In this document: one piece after another, positions 10,401 to 18,932 of the stretch | Position numbering within the stretch: position 1 is the first letter of the stretch | How the letters are laid out: the number at the start of each line of letters is the position of its first letter | Origin: Diaphorobacter limosus | GTDB taxonomy: Bacteria > Pseudomonadota > Gammaproteobacteria > Burkholderiales > Burkholderiaceae_C | Assembly: GCF_033100095.1 (NCBI RefSeq) | Contig: NZ_CP136921.1 | Span: forward strand, 94,501 to 158,500 | Length of the DNA: 64,000 nt | Direction of reading: 5' to 3' | Program-made: the position numbers and the translations under genes | The notes under the pieces: generated by a model | The model's input: only the letters and a program-made list of their open reading frames with translations | Database searches by the model: none | What the model was told of the DNA's origin: nothing

Positions 10401-11084
10401 GTGAAGATATTGATCGTCGAAGACGAGCCCAAGACTGGTGAATATTTGCGCCAGGGCTTGAGCGAGGCCGGGTATGTCGCGGACCTGGTGCCCCATGGCA
10501 CCGATGGGCTGCACATGGCCTTGCACGGTGCCTACGACCTCGTGATCCTGGATGTCATGCTGCCCGGGCTGAACGGCTGGCAGGTGCTGCAATCGCTGCG
10601 CGAGCGCGGCCTGCAAATGCCAGTGCTGTTCCTGACCGCACGCGACCAGGTGGAAGACCGCGTCAAGGGACTGGAGCTTGGCGCCGACGACTATCTGGTC
10701 AAGCCGTTCTCGTTTGCGGAACTGCTGGCCCGCGTGCGCATCATCTTGCGCCGCGGCCCGGCGGGCAACGAAGGCACCATGTTGCGTGTCGCCGATTTGG
10801 AGCTGGATCTGCTGCGCCGCCGGGTCTCGCGCAACGGCAAGCGCGTGGACCTGACGGCCAAGGAATTCGGCCTGCTGGAACTGCTGATGCGTCGCCACGG
10901 CGAGGTGCTGCCGCGGTCCCTGATCGCATCGCAGGTGTGGGACATGAACTTCGACAGCGACACCAATGTCATAGAGGTGGCGATGCGACGACTGCGCATG
11001 AAGATTGACGAGGGCCACCCGGTCAAGCTCATCCAGACCGTGCGCGGCATGGGTTATGTGCTCGACGTACCGCAGGAGGAATAG
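10401..11084 (+). CDS. copR: Copper-responsive response regulator CopR/CusR, OmpR family
   Basis: A 227-residue OmpR/PhoB-type regulator. The GTG at 10401 is preferred over the upstream ATG at 10371, because AAAGGAG lies 8 bases before it and the protein then starts directly with the receiver domain (KILIVEDEP). The phosphoacceptor is D51 (VILDVMLPG), with E7/D8 in the acidic pocket and K at about 101. The C-terminal winged-helix domain spans about 125-225 ([21 protein letters not shown]). It is followed directly by the kinase gene, with no gap. It probably activates the divergent copper operon and its own transcript on phosphorylation. Confidence 0.92.
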   Translation: MKILIVEDEPKTGEYLRQGLSEAGYVADLVPHGTDGLHMALHGAYDLVILDVMLPGLNGWQVLQSLRERGLQMPVLFLTARDQVEDRVKGLELGADDYLVKPFSFAELLARVRIILRRGPAGNEGTMLRVADLELDLLRRRVSRNGKRVDLTAKEFGLLELLMRRHGEVLPRSLIASQVWDMNFDSDTNVIEVAMRRLRMKIDEGHPVKLIQTVRGMGYVLDVPQEE

Positions 11085-12488
11085 GTGTTGCTTCGGGTTC
11101 GTTGGGGCCGGTTGCCGCTGACACAGCGCCTGACCCTGCTCTTCACTGCGGTGGCGGCCTCGGTGGTGCTGGGGCTGGGCGCCTTGTTTCTGGTCGAAAC
11201 CGAGCGGCATTTCATCGAGCTCGATCGGATGGCGCTGCAAGACAAGCAACACCTGATCGAGGAAATTCTGCGCAATGCCAACTCGGCGGACGACGCTCGC
11301 CGGCGACTGGGCGAGGCCCTGAGCTATCACCATGATCTCTACGCCCAAGTCCAGGATGGACAAGGAGCAGTGGTCTTTCAATCCCGAGGGTTCATCCCCA
11401 CCATGCGCGGCGATATGCCTCTGCGCGCCGGTGAAAACAAGGTGTTTGGGGTGTTGCGGCACGACGGTGCCCGGTTCCATACACTGGTCTTCAAGGCCGC
11501 CCCTGCCTACTCCAGCACCCCCCTGATGGTCTGGATCGCGGCGGATACGGATCACCACACGCAGTTTCTCAACGGCCTGCGGCGCAGCTTGGCCCTGTAT
11601 GTGCTCGCCGCCATCGCCATCTGCGGCCTGCTCTCGTGGTTCGCCGCGCGCCAGGGGCTGGCGCCCTTGCGCGACATGAAGTCACGGGCCGCCAAGGTGA
11701 CGGGCCAGAAGCTCGGTGAGCGCATGCCCGTGCAGGCCGTGCCGGTGGAAATGGCCGACCTGGCGCAAGAGCTGAACCGTATGCTGGATCGGCTGCAGGA
11801 GGACTTCCAGCGCCTGACCGATTTCGCGTCGGACCTGGCACACGAGCTGCGCACCCCCATCAGCAATCTGCTGACCCAGACCCAGGTGGCGCTGGCGACC
11901 AAGCGCGATGCCGCAACCTACCGCGACATCCTGGCCTCGAACGCCGAGGAATTCCAGCGGCTGGCGCGCATGGTGTCCGACATGCTGTTCCTGGCCAAGA
12001 CCGAGCGCGGCGTGGATCTGCCGCACAAGGAGCGGTTTTCCGTCCGCCAGGACGCGCAGGCGCTGCTCGACTTCTACGAGGCCGTGGCCGAGGAAAAGCG
12101 CATCCGGCTGCGCCTGGAGGGCGACGGCGAGGTCGAGGGCGACCGCCTGATGTTCCGCCGCGCGGTGAGCAACCTGCTGTCCAACGCCCTGCGCCACGCG
12201 CCCGAGGCCGGCGACGTCACCATCCGCATCGCCACCACCGTACAGGCCACGACAGTGGCCGTGGAGAACACCGGCGCCGACATCGACGCCAAGATTCTGC
12301 CCCGGCTGTTCGACCGCTTCTACCGCGCCGATGCTTCCAGGATCCATCCGGACACCGACGGATCGGGCTTAGGTCTGGCCATCACGCGCGCCATCGCCGA
12401 GGCCCACGGCGGCCGCGTCACGGCAAGCTCGGGGCAAGGGCGCACCTGCTTCACCCTGGTGTTTCCGCATCGCGTCGCGAAACCCTGA
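11085..12488 (+). CDS. copS: Heavy-metal sensor histidine kinase CopS/CusS
   Basis: A 467-residue membrane kinase starting with GTG directly after the copR stop. Transmembrane helices lie at about 14-37 and 168-187 and enclose a periplasmic sensor domain of some 130 residues with several His and Met. HAMP is at about 190-245. The phosphorylated H253 is in ASDLAHELRTP. The N box is NLLSNALRH and the G box is DGSGLGLAITRAIAEAHGG. The family (heavy-metal sensor kinase) senses periplasmic Cu+ or Ag+. The last 450 bases have a degenerate second copy at 13.2-13.7 kb. Confidence 0.92.
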   Translation: MLLRVRWGRLPLTQRLTLLFTAVAASVVLGLGALFLVETERHFIELDRMALQDKQHLIEEILRNANSADDARRRLGEALSYHHDLYAQVQDGQGAVVFQSRGFIPTMRGDMPLRAGENKVFGVLRHDGARFHTLVFKAAPAYSSTPLMVWIAADTDHHTQFLNGLRRSLALYVLAAIAICGLLSWFAARQGLAPLRDMKSRAAKVTGQKLGERMPVQAVPVEMADLAQELNRMLDRLQEDFQRLTDFASDLAHELRTPISNLLTQTQVALATKRDAATYRDILASNAEEFQRLARMVSDMLFLAKTERGVDLPHKERFSVRQDAQALLDFYEAVAEEKRIRLRLEGDGEVEGDRLMFRRAVSNLLSNALRHAPEAGDVTIRIATTVQATTVAVENTGADIDAKILPRLFDRFYRADASRIHPDTDGSGLGLAITRAIAEAHGGRVTASSGQGRTCFTLVFPHRVAKP

Positions 12489-12619
12489 AGCTGACAACAA
12501 ACTCATCGGGCCGTCTAGATTCTGTTGGGGTGCGCTCCCTACGATGAACACATCTCCTCAGCGCCTAACCAAGGCATGGGAGATGCAAGTTTCATCCACC
12601 TTTGTCAGGAGCTTCAATC
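12489..12619 (+). repeat. Direct repeat upstream of first DUF4148 gene (copy at 13,668-13,789)
   Basis: The stretch between the kinase stop and the DUF4148 start is nearly identical to 13,668-13,789. Shared blocks include ATTCTGTTGGGGTGCGCTCC and GAGATGCAAGTTTCATCCAC. Both copies end in an AGGAG ribosome site and a DUF4148 start, so the duplicated unit is kinase tail + spacer + DUF4148. Confidence 0.85.
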
Positions 12620-12970
12620 ATGACCCAACAACGCCTCTCCCTTTCTTCCATGATCGCCGCTGCAGCCGCAGTGGCTGCCCTGGGCCTTCCAGGGATGGCT
12701 TCGGCAGCATACGAGCATCCCGCCAACAACGAACAGGGCGTCATCGTTCATCCAGAACACTTCAAGAGCGAGAAAACGCGAGAGCAGGTCATCGCGGAGA
12801 CCAAGGCTGCTATGCAGCAAGGCCGTCTTTTCTACGGAGAAGCCAGCAACTACCCGCTTCCCGTTCCTGACGCCGGTTCCGGCAAGACGCGTGCGCAAGT
12901 CATCAACGAACTGTTGAGTGAGTCGGCCGCCGAGCGCGATGCGCGTATGCGCCTTTACTCTCCGGGCTGA
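12620..12970 (+). CDS. DUF4148-type small exported protein, copy 1
   Basis: A 116-residue protein. The ATG at 12620 is chosen because AGGAG lies 7 bases before it. A signal peptide runs to about residue 30 (LGLPGMASAAYEHP). The mature part contains two copies of the pattern [S/A]-K-T-R-x-Q-V-I-x-E (residues about 53-62 and 88-97), a hallmark of the DUF4148 proteins of Burkholderiales, which are periplasmic and of unknown role. It follows copRS and is about 80% identical to the copy at 13.8 kb. A link to copper is inferred from position only. Confidence 0.8.
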   Translation: MTQQRLSLSSMIAAAAAVAALGLPGMASAAYEHPANNEQGVIVHPEHFKSEKTREQVIAETKAAMQQGRLFYGEASNYPLPVPDAGSGKTRAQVINELLSESAAERDARMRLYSPG

Positions 12971-13215
12971 TTCTCCTGCTGCTACACCGACAACATTGAT
13001 CCGGCAATTCAGGATATGCCGAGGCGACACGTGATGTCTCGTGAAGCAGTGCTGCTTATAACCACGCCCGGCAGCCGATCTCAAACGCTTGCCGTGTGAG
13101 AAGCCGCACGCCCGAAATCAGTCATTTCTTCTCGGGTGCCGATCTCGCCCGAACAATTCCCCGAACATATTCCTGACCTTGGCGTCAGCACTGCCCAGTG
13201 TGGCACGATCCTGTT

Positions 13216-13667
13216 CGGTGACGGCAATGCAACATCAGACACTGGGTGCCGACGCTGAACTCGTGGCCGCAGTGGAGCAGACTCTTGATGACAACGTGGC
13301 CGAAGAAGACCTCTTCGGCGGTGTGATGCAGCAATTCCGCCGTGCGCTGAGCAATCTGCTGTCCAATGCCACACGCCCGAGGGCGGTAATACCACCAGAC
13401 GCATTACCCATACGGTAGAAGCTACCACGGTTGCGGTAGAGAACGGCTGCACAGACATCGTATTTGAGGGAGGTCAGCAGCTGTTTGACCGCTCCTACCG
13501 CGCTAACGCCGCGCAGGTTCATCCCGACATCGATAGCTCTGGCCTGGGCCTGGCCATCACGCGCCATCGCCCAGGCCCACGGCGGCAGCGTCACGGCGAG
13601 CTCGGGCCAGGGGCGCACCTGCTTCACCCTGGTGTTTCCGCATCGCGTGGCCAAGCCGCGAAGCTGA
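13216..13667 (+). pseudogene. Degenerate 3' end of a copS-like kinase
   Basis: This stretch aligns with the last 450 bases of the intact kinase but is frameshifted. The blocks FRRALSNLLSNA, then a segment equivalent to VEN.G.DI.....LFDR.YRA, then DSSGLGLAIT and AQAHGGSVTASSGQGRTC, occur in different frames. The H-box, HAMP and sensor parts are missing. The divergence from the neighbouring copS (about a quarter of positions) shows that it did not arise by a very recent tandem copy; it may be the relic of a second copRS-DUF4148 set. It cannot make a working kinase. Confidence 0.8.
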
Positions 13668-13789
13668 CAACAATCTCATCGGGCTGTCCAGATTCTGTTG
13701 GGGTGCGCTCCCTACGATGAACCCATCTCCTCAACGCCCGTCCAGGGCATGAGAGATGCAAGTTTCATCCACCTTTCAGGAGCTTCACC

Positions 13790-14137
13790 ATGACCCAATA
13801 CCGCCTCTCCCTTCCCTCCATGATCGCCGCTGTCGCAGCGGCGGCTGCCCTGGGCCTTCCAGGGATGGCTTCGGCGGCGTACGAGCATCCGGCCAACAAC
13901 GAAAAGGGCGTCATCGTTCATCCGGAGCACTTCAAGAGCGGGAAGACGCGCGCGCAGGTCATCGAGGAAACCAAGGCCGCCATGCAGCGGGGACGTCTTT
14001 CCTACGGCCAGAGCAACTTCCCAATCCGCACGCCCGATGTGGGGTCTAGCAAGACGCGCGAGCAGGTGATCAACGAACTGTTGAGCGAATCGCCTGGCGA
14101 ACGAGACGCACGTCTGCGCCTCTACTCTCCGGGTTAA
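13790..14137 (+). CDS. DUF4148-type small exported protein, copy 2
   Basis: A 115-residue paralogue of the protein at 12.6 kb. It has the same signal peptide ending (GLPGMASAAYEHP), the same GVIVHPEHFKSGKTRAQVIEE block and the same C-terminus (RDARLRLYSPG). CAGGAG lies 7 bases before the ATG. It is the last gene of the copper island before the conjugation genes, which read towards it. Retention of two intact copies while the kinase between them decayed suggests that the small protein is useful or simply younger. Function unknown. Confidence 0.8.
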   Translation: MTQYRLSLPSMIAAVAAAAALGLPGMASAAYEHPANNEKGVIVHPEHFKSGKTRAQVIEETKAAMQRGRLSYGQSNFPIRTPDVGSSKTREQVINELLSESPGERDARLRLYSPG

Positions 14138-14205
14138 TGGCCTCCCGTTGGAGTTGCGGCTGGGCACGTTGAATCCATTCTGTGAAATCGTTGGCGTCGG
14201 CCTGA

Positions 14206-16188
14206 CTAATTTTGGGACAGCCCAGGCCGTCGTCCAATTTCCCAAGACACCCCACCGCCGCGCACTGTCGCGGCAATTTGTTGTCCCAACCGCTGCTCGA
14301 TTACTGGCCGCCACGGCACCAGGCTGAATCTCATGCCGTCATCAAGCATCGCGTAACGCCCGCTGGCCAGCATCACGCTGCGCCGGTAGATACCCGCCAC
14401 GCGCTGCCCGTCGGCCACGGGCCGATGCTCCAGGCCAGCGTCGGCTGCAATGTCCTTGGCGGCCTGAGCCAACTCCCTGCCGCGCAGCGTGCCCAGCAGG
14501 TTTCGCGCGAGGATCACGCGCTGCCCGCGCCGCTCGGCCAGACCCTGTTCGGCCAGGAAATCGGCGCGCTGCTGCATCGCCTGCTTGGCTTCGCTGCCAA
14601 AGCCTAGGTCGCCCAGCCCCTTGCCGCCGCCGATCAACTGCTGGTCGAGCCAGGTGGCGCCGATGATGCGGGCCTGGCGCTCGATGGGCAGGTGCGATTT
14701 CAGCTCCACGGCCACGCCGCCCAGGCGCTGAGCGTCGTACTGGCGGCCACGCTCGAGCAGGTCGTCCGGCACTTTCCATAGCCCCTCGGCCACGCGCTCC
14801 ACGATGCCCGCCCGGCGCAGGGCTTCCAGGCGCCGAACGTGGGCTGCTACGACTTCGTGCGGGTCGCGGCCCGGCACGGCCTGACCCTGCGCCACGGCCA
14901 AGTGATGGTCAGTACGGTAGAGGCCATCACTCGCCAGCGCGGCGATGTTCTTGTCGGCCGCGCGCACGTCGGCCGATCCCTTCACCTCCACCACGGCGCC
15001 GGTCGGGTAGTTCGCCAGCTCGTCGCGGACGTTGAGCGCGACGTAGTGGGCTTTGCCGTCCACGCCGTCGATGACCAGATAGCCCCGGTCGCGCAGTTCG
15101 TCGGCCAGCCCCTTGGCTGTCACGCGGCCGAGGATGGTTCGGGCATCGTCCCCCGGCTCGAACACCGCCAGCTCGCGCGGCTCGCCGCGCATGGCCCGCT
15201 GCATGGTGCGGATGATGTCGCCACGCTCACCCAGGGCACGCAAGGTCTTCTCGGCGTCGGCATGAACAGCCCAGGTGCCCGGCTGCATCTCGTCGGCCAG
15301 GCCCAGGCGCTGCAAGCGTTGCAGGCGACCGATCAGCAGCAGGCGCTGGCGTTGCAGTCGTGGATCGTTGAAGCATTCGATCTGCACTTGGCCATCGTCG
15401 CCCAGCTCACGCTTGAGTGCGCGATCCAGGCTCGTCCACCGCTCTTGCTCCACCTCGCGCTGTAAGGTCTGCTGGATCTCCAGCTCGGTGCGCGGCCCCA
15501 GCCATTCGGTCGCCAGTTCGGCGGCGCGATGGCGGAAGCCATCGGCGATGTAGTCGCCCGCGATGATGAGGTCTTTGCCGGTGTCGTCGCGCCCGCGCAC
15601 GACGATGTGCGTGTGCGGGTTGTCGGTGTTCCAGTGATCGACGGCCACCCATTCCAGCCCCGTGCCCAGGTCGGCCTCCATGCGGCCCATCAGGTGCCGG
15701 GTGTAGGTGCGCAGGTCTTCCAATTCCGCGCCATCCTCGGGCGAGAGGATGAAGCGGAAATGGTGCCGGTCGTCGGCGCAGCGTTCCTTGAACGCATCGA
15801 GGTCGGCTTCGTCGGTCTGCGGCCCGTAGGCTTGCCCCGGCTCGCCATCGCGCCCCACGCCGTCGCGCTCGATGTAGCGCAGGTGCTTGGCGAGCGACTG
15901 CGGGCTGGCCTGGCGCTGGTTGACCAACAGCGTCTTGATGGTCACACGCCGAGACATGGGCGTCAGCTTCGCGCCCGCGAAGCGCGCCGCCGTGTGGCCG
16001 CGTCCCAGGCGCGAGCCGGGCCGGTGGCCGGTTCCGGTGCCCTTACCACTGCCGCCAGGACGGCGCACCGTGAACTTGCCGCCGCTGGCCTTGCCCGCTT
16101 GCTTGAGCACCTTGGAAACGAAGCTCTGGCCCCGGTTCTTCGGCGCGCTGGGACGGATGCGGAAATCATCGTCGCGGCGGTCGGTCAT
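14206..16188 (-). CDS. rlxS: Conjugative relaxase RlxS (DUF3363 family)
   Basis: A 660-residue relaxase that would nick the ICE at oriT and pilot the strand into the recipient. The ATG at 16188 has GGGAG in front; the open frame further upstream to 16575 is low-complexity and unlikely to be translated. The N-terminal 80 residues are basic (RRPGGSGKGTGTGHRPGSR). The three-His metal site typical of MOB relaxases is H185...H192-x-H194 (DHWNTDNPHTH). The rest matches the DUF3363 relaxases of Tn4371-like ICEs in length and layout. The copper cargo has been inserted just beyond its 3' end, a known cargo position between rlxS and traR/traG in that family. Confidence 0.88.
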   Translation of the reverse strand: MTDRRDDDFRIRPSAPKNRGQSFVSKVLKQAGKASGGKFTVRRPGGSGKGTGTGHRPGSRLGRGHTAARFAGAKLTPMSRRVTIKTLLVNQRQASPQSLAKHLRYIERDGVGRDGEPGQAYGPQTDEADLDAFKERCADDRHHFRFILSPEDGAELEDLRTYTRHLMGRMEADLGTGLEWVAVDHWNTDNPHTHIVVRGRDDTGKDLIIAGDYIADGFRHRAAELATEWLGPRTELEIQQTLQREVEQERWTSLDRALKRELGDDGQVQIECFNDPRLQRQRLLLIGRLQRLQRLGLADEMQPGTWAVHADAEKTLRALGERGDIIRTMQRAMRGEPRELAVFEPGDDARTILGRVTAKGLADELRDRGYLVIDGVDGKAHYVALNVRDELANYPTGAVVEVKGSADVRAADKNIAALASDGLYRTDHHLAVAQGQAVPGRDPHEVVAAHVRRLEALRRAGIVERVAEGLWKVPDDLLERGRQYDAQRLGGVAVELKSHLPIERQARIIGATWLDQQLIGGGKGLGDLGFGSEAKQAMQQRADFLAEQGLAERRGQRVILARNLLGTLRGRELAQAAKDIAADAGLEHRPVADGQRVAGIYRRSVMLASGRYAMLDDGMRFSLVPWRPVIEQRLGQQIAATVRGGGVSWEIGRRPGLSQN

Positions 16189-16624
16189 GGCTGTGCTCCC
16201 TGCAAGCTCTGGCGTGTCCTGTCGTGCGAAGCACGCGGACATGCTTGCATCGGCGCGGGCCTCGCGCCCCACGCGGCACGGCGGCGAAGCCGCTGCGTGC
16301 CGCGCCACCCCCACGTGCAGACTGGCTTTGCGGGCCGACAGGTGCCGCACCCTTTTGTCTTGCCTTCCGCCTTTGCCCCTCGCTGTCGCTCCGGGCGTCG
16401 GCGGCCCGGCGGCCCTGTGCTGCTTGCAGCCAGCGCGCCGGCGAACGCAGACACGGCCCCAGGCCAGGCGCGTTCGAGGCAAGACGCCTGCACGTTGGAC
16501 GGCTGCGCCGAAGGCAGCGCGAAGTGCGGCGCGAATGCACCCGCACTGCACGCGCGACGACATGTGGAAAGGCACCGGACTGGCACGCCTGATAGCACGA
16601 TGACGCGCAGCGAATCGGCGCCCA
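16189..16624. other. Non-coding gap between rlxS and traF, candidate oriT region
   Basis: 436 bases without a convincing gene. It holds a strong hairpin at 16,272-16,304: 9-base arms CGCGGCACG/CGTGCCGCG enclosing GCGGC-GAA-GCCGC. At its right end it has one copy of the repA iteron sequence (16,584-16,601). Its place directly upstream of the relaxase gene makes it a candidate for the transfer origin. The nick site itself cannot be read from sequence alone. Confidence 0.4.
16584..16601 (+). repeat. Solitary iteron copy
   Basis: CACGCCTGATAGCACGAT, identical to the three iterons at 18.8-18.9 kb, occurs here alone between traF and rlxS. It may be a second RepA binding site. Confidence 0.8.
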
Positions 16625-17221
16625 TCATGGTCGTGTCTCCAGCCAGACCGGTTGCGCGACGCCGATCACGGCGGATGCGCTGACCGGCCCGAAATACCGG
16701 CTGTCGAACGACGCCGGGTTGGTCACACTGAGCAGGAACAGTTCACCGGGTTCGAGGCGACGGCATTGCTGCCAGGACGGCAGCGGCCGGTCCCAGCGGT
16801 CAGCGGGCAGCACGGTGGCCGAAGGCACGTCGTCGATGCGGACGACACCGCCAGCGGTGCACACCTCCTGCGGCGCGACGGCACCCACGCGCTTGAGTAG
16901 CGGCACGCGCGCCGGCAGGTAGCCGCGCTGCGCGGCCAGCGCGGCGGCGTCTGGCGGCAGCGTAATCAGGACGATGCTGCCGACGGAGAAGGAATGTGGC
17001 AGCGAGTCAATGCCGTGGCCCTGCGGATCGACGCGATACCAGCCGATCGCCACGCTGTCGGACGGGTTGTAGATCAGGCGCGGTAGCGGATGCACGAAGA
17101 ACGCCCAGGCCAGCGCAGCGAGGCCGCAGGCGGACAGGCCCGCCAGTACGAGGCGAGCGCGCAAACGTGCGCGGGGCGAGCGAGGACGCGGCGCGGTGCC
17201 GGCAGTCGAAACGGCGGTCAT
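16625..17221 (-). CDS. traF: TraF, conjugative-transfer signal peptidase (S26 family)
   Basis: A 198-residue protein that matures the conjugative pilin by cleavage and cyclisation in the related RP4 system. The ATG at 17221 has GGAGGG before it and overlaps the upstream stop (ATGA). One N-terminal membrane helix spans about residues 22-43. The S26 serine motif is NPSDSVAIGWY, with the nucleophile probably S56. The catalytic base is probably K110 (VPLLKRVGA). Length and layout match TraF of IncP and Tn4371-type elements. Confidence 0.9.
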   Translation of the reverse strand: MTAVSTAGTAPRPRSPRARLRARLVLAGLSACGLAALAWAFFVHPLPRLIYNPSDSVAIGWYRVDPQGHGIDSLPHSFSVGSIVLITLPPDAAALAAQRGYLPARVPLLKRVGAVAPQEVCTAGGVVRIDDVPSATVLPADRWDRPLPSWQQCRRLEPGELFLLSVTNPASFDSRYFGPVSASAVIGVAQPVWLETRP

Positions 17222-17751
17222 GGCAGCGCCCTCCCGGCCAGCCAGGCGGTGTGCCGCTCGGCGGTGTATTCGGGCAGCGGCAGGCGCGCAGCGAGCCGGT
17301 TGGCGAGCGTGCGCCAGTACGCGGGTGAGGCACCGACCGGCGCAATGCCCAGCGCCTCGATGGCGTCGATGCGCTCCAGCACGGCGCGCACCTGATCCTC
17401 GCCCTCGGCGTGCAGCAGCAGGCGCGCGCCCGGCTGCACGCCAGGGATGCGCTGCGCCGCATCCAGCGGCGTGCAAGCCTGCATCACCATGAGCTGCCAG
17501 CGAATCGTGCCGTAGTCGTTGGCCTGCCAGCGGATGCGGCAGAACATCGCGCCCGGCAGGAACACCGCGCAGCGCCGCCAGCGGTCGATCTGGAGCGTGC
17601 GCACGGGTTCGCCGAAGCGCAGGTAGAGCTTGAAACGCGGTTCGATGTAGGCCAGTGCCACGCGCGTCAGCGGCGTGCTGGCAGGTTGGCCGGAAGGTGC
17701 TGCGAGCGCAGCCGTGGTCGCGCCAGCAGCAGGCGAAGCGGATGCGTTCAT
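17218..17751 (-). CDS. DUF2840 protein
   Basis: A 177-residue cytoplasmic protein whose ATG at 17751 overlaps the upstream stop and whose own stop overlaps the traF start, so it is embedded in the parA-traF operon. After an Ala-rich N-terminus it shows YIEPRFKLYLRFG, RRCAVFLPGAMFCRIRWQAN and YGTIRWQLMVMQA, the conserved core of DUF2840. The family is found almost only in ICEs of proteobacteria; its function is unknown. No catalytic motif is visible. Confidence 0.8.
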   Translation of the reverse strand: MNASASPAAGATTAALAAPSGQPASTPLTRVALAYIEPRFKLYLRFGEPVRTLQIDRWRRCAVFLPGAMFCRIRWQANDYGTIRWQLMVMQACTPLDAAQRIPGVQPGARLLLHAEGEDQVRAVLERIDAIEALGIAPVGASPAYWRTLANRLAARLPLPEYTAERHTAWLAGRALP

Positions 17752-18032
17752 GGTGTGTTCTCCCTGCGTTGCTCGGGAAACTCGCGCTCCAGCAGGCCGC
17801 GCAGCAGGTCGACCACCGTCACGCCCTGCGTGAAGGCCAACACCTTGATGCGCGAGCGCATGGCGGGCGTGATGTCGAGGGTCAGACGGGCGGTGTAGAG
17901 GTCGCCCTTGCCCAGCGCATCGGCGTCGCCCTGGCGAATCCACGCCTCGGCGTGCGGATTCGCGGGCGGACGCGCGCCGATGCCGACGCGCTTTGCCGTG
18001 CGTTTGCTGTTCGTTGGCGGCTTCGCTGTCAT
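17748..18032 (-). CDS. Small RHH-like DNA-binding protein, partner of ParA
   Basis: A 94-residue basic protein. The second half (LYTARLTLDITPAMRSRIKVLAFTQGVTVVDLLRGLLEREF) has the beta-strand plus two-helix pattern of a ribbon-helix-helix domain. It begins inside the parA stop (ATGA) and ends in the DUF2840 start, so the genes are translationally coupled. In this position it probably acts as the centromere-binding partner of ParA or as operon repressor. The fold is inferred from pattern, not from a search. Confidence 0.7.
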   Translation of the reverse strand: MTAKPPTNSKRTAKRVGIGARPPANPHAEAWIRQGDADALGKGDLYTARLTLDITPAMRSRIKVLAFTQGVTVVDLLRGLLEREFPEQRRENTP

Positions 18033-18667
18033 GCCGGCCACCGCAGCAGTTCGTCCACCAGCGCGGTGATTTCGCGCGCGGCGGTGCTGTCGGGCGCCGT
18101 CTCGCGTGCAAGCCGGCCAGCGGCCACGCTGTCGGCGAACACGATGCGCTGATGCACTTCCGCGCGCAGCGCAGGAAGCGGCTGGTCGGCGAGCGCCTGG
18201 CGCGCTTCGCGCCCGATCACGGTGGTACTGACGCGCCGATTGATGACGAAGGCTGCGGCGAGCAGCGGCCGGAACACTTGTGCCTCGCGGATCAGCGCCA
18301 CCATCTCGGCGCTGGCCCACAGATCGTAGGGGCTGGGCTGCACCGGGATCAGCACGCGCTCGGCCGCCAGCAGCGCGGAGCGCGCCAGTGCGGCGATGCG
18401 CGGCGGGCCGTCGATGATGACGTGATCGGCACGTCTGGCGAGTTCTGGCGCCTCTTGATGCAGCGTTTCGCGTGCGAGGCCCACGGCGCTGAACAACCTT
18501 GGCAAGCCTTGCTGGCTTCTGCGCTGCGTCCAATCCAACGAAGAACCTTGCGGATCGGCATCCAGCAGGATCACCGATTGCCCCCGCATCGCCAGCTCGC
18601 CGGCAATGTGCGTGGCGAGCGTGGTCTTGCCGACGCCGCCTTTCTGGTTGAGCAAAGCGACGATCAT
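18029..18667 (-). CDS. parA: ParA-family partition ATPase
   Basis: A 212-residue Walker-type ATPase of the short ParA class. The deviant Walker A box is KGGVGKTT at residues 9-16, Walker A' is VILLDADPQGSS and the B motif is VIIDGPP. The ATG at 18667 is chosen because the ATPase core begins there. It would help partition or stabilise the ICE when it replicates as a circle. It is the first gene of the run parA - RHH - DUF2840 - traF, all joined by ATGA overlaps. The iterons lie about 180 bases upstream. Confidence 0.93.
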   Translation of the reverse strand: MIVALLNQKGGVGKTTLATHIAGELAMRGQSVILLDADPQGSSLDWTQRRSQQGLPRLFSAVGLARETLHQEAPELARRADHVIIDGPPRIAALARSALLAAERVLIPVQPSPYDLWASAEMVALIREAQVFRPLLAAAFVINRRVSTTVIGREARQALADQPLPALRAEVHQRIVFADSVAAGRLARETAPDSTAAREITALVDELLRWPA

Positions 18668-18844
18668 GGCCTGGCCCTCCGTGTTGGAAAGCCGGGCTGT
18701 TGCTGCTGGTTTTCGAGCCCTTCGTTCGCCGGTTTGGTGGTTGTCCACCGAGGCGCGGCGCTTCTACTACCAGTTAGAGTTTTTAAGTTAGGGAAGTTAA
18801 GGGAGGCCGAAACCCGCGCCAGCATTGGCTTTGCGGGCGATGGA

Positions 18845-18908
18845 CACGCCTGATAGCACGATAGTCCCACGCCTGATAGCACGATACCTGGCACGCCTGA
18901 TAGCACGA
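18845..18908 (+). repeat. Three iterons, putative replication origin
   Basis: Three direct copies of CACGCCTGATAGCACGA at 18,845, 18,868 and 18,892, spaced 23 and 24 bases apart, lie just downstream of repA and upstream of parA. Spacing of about two helix turns and adjacency to a replication initiator gene are typical of iteron origins. A fourth copy is at 16,584. A 10-2-10 palindrome (18,938-18,959) overlaps the last codons of repA. Confidence 0.75.
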
Positions 18909-18932
18909 GCCCGTCCACAGGCTTTACCGCAG

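Noticed and set aside
16188..16575. N-terminal extension of the relaxase
   Set aside because: No ribosome site, low-complexity Arg/Ala/Pro/Cys sequence and an iteron close by; the start at 16188 has GGGAG.
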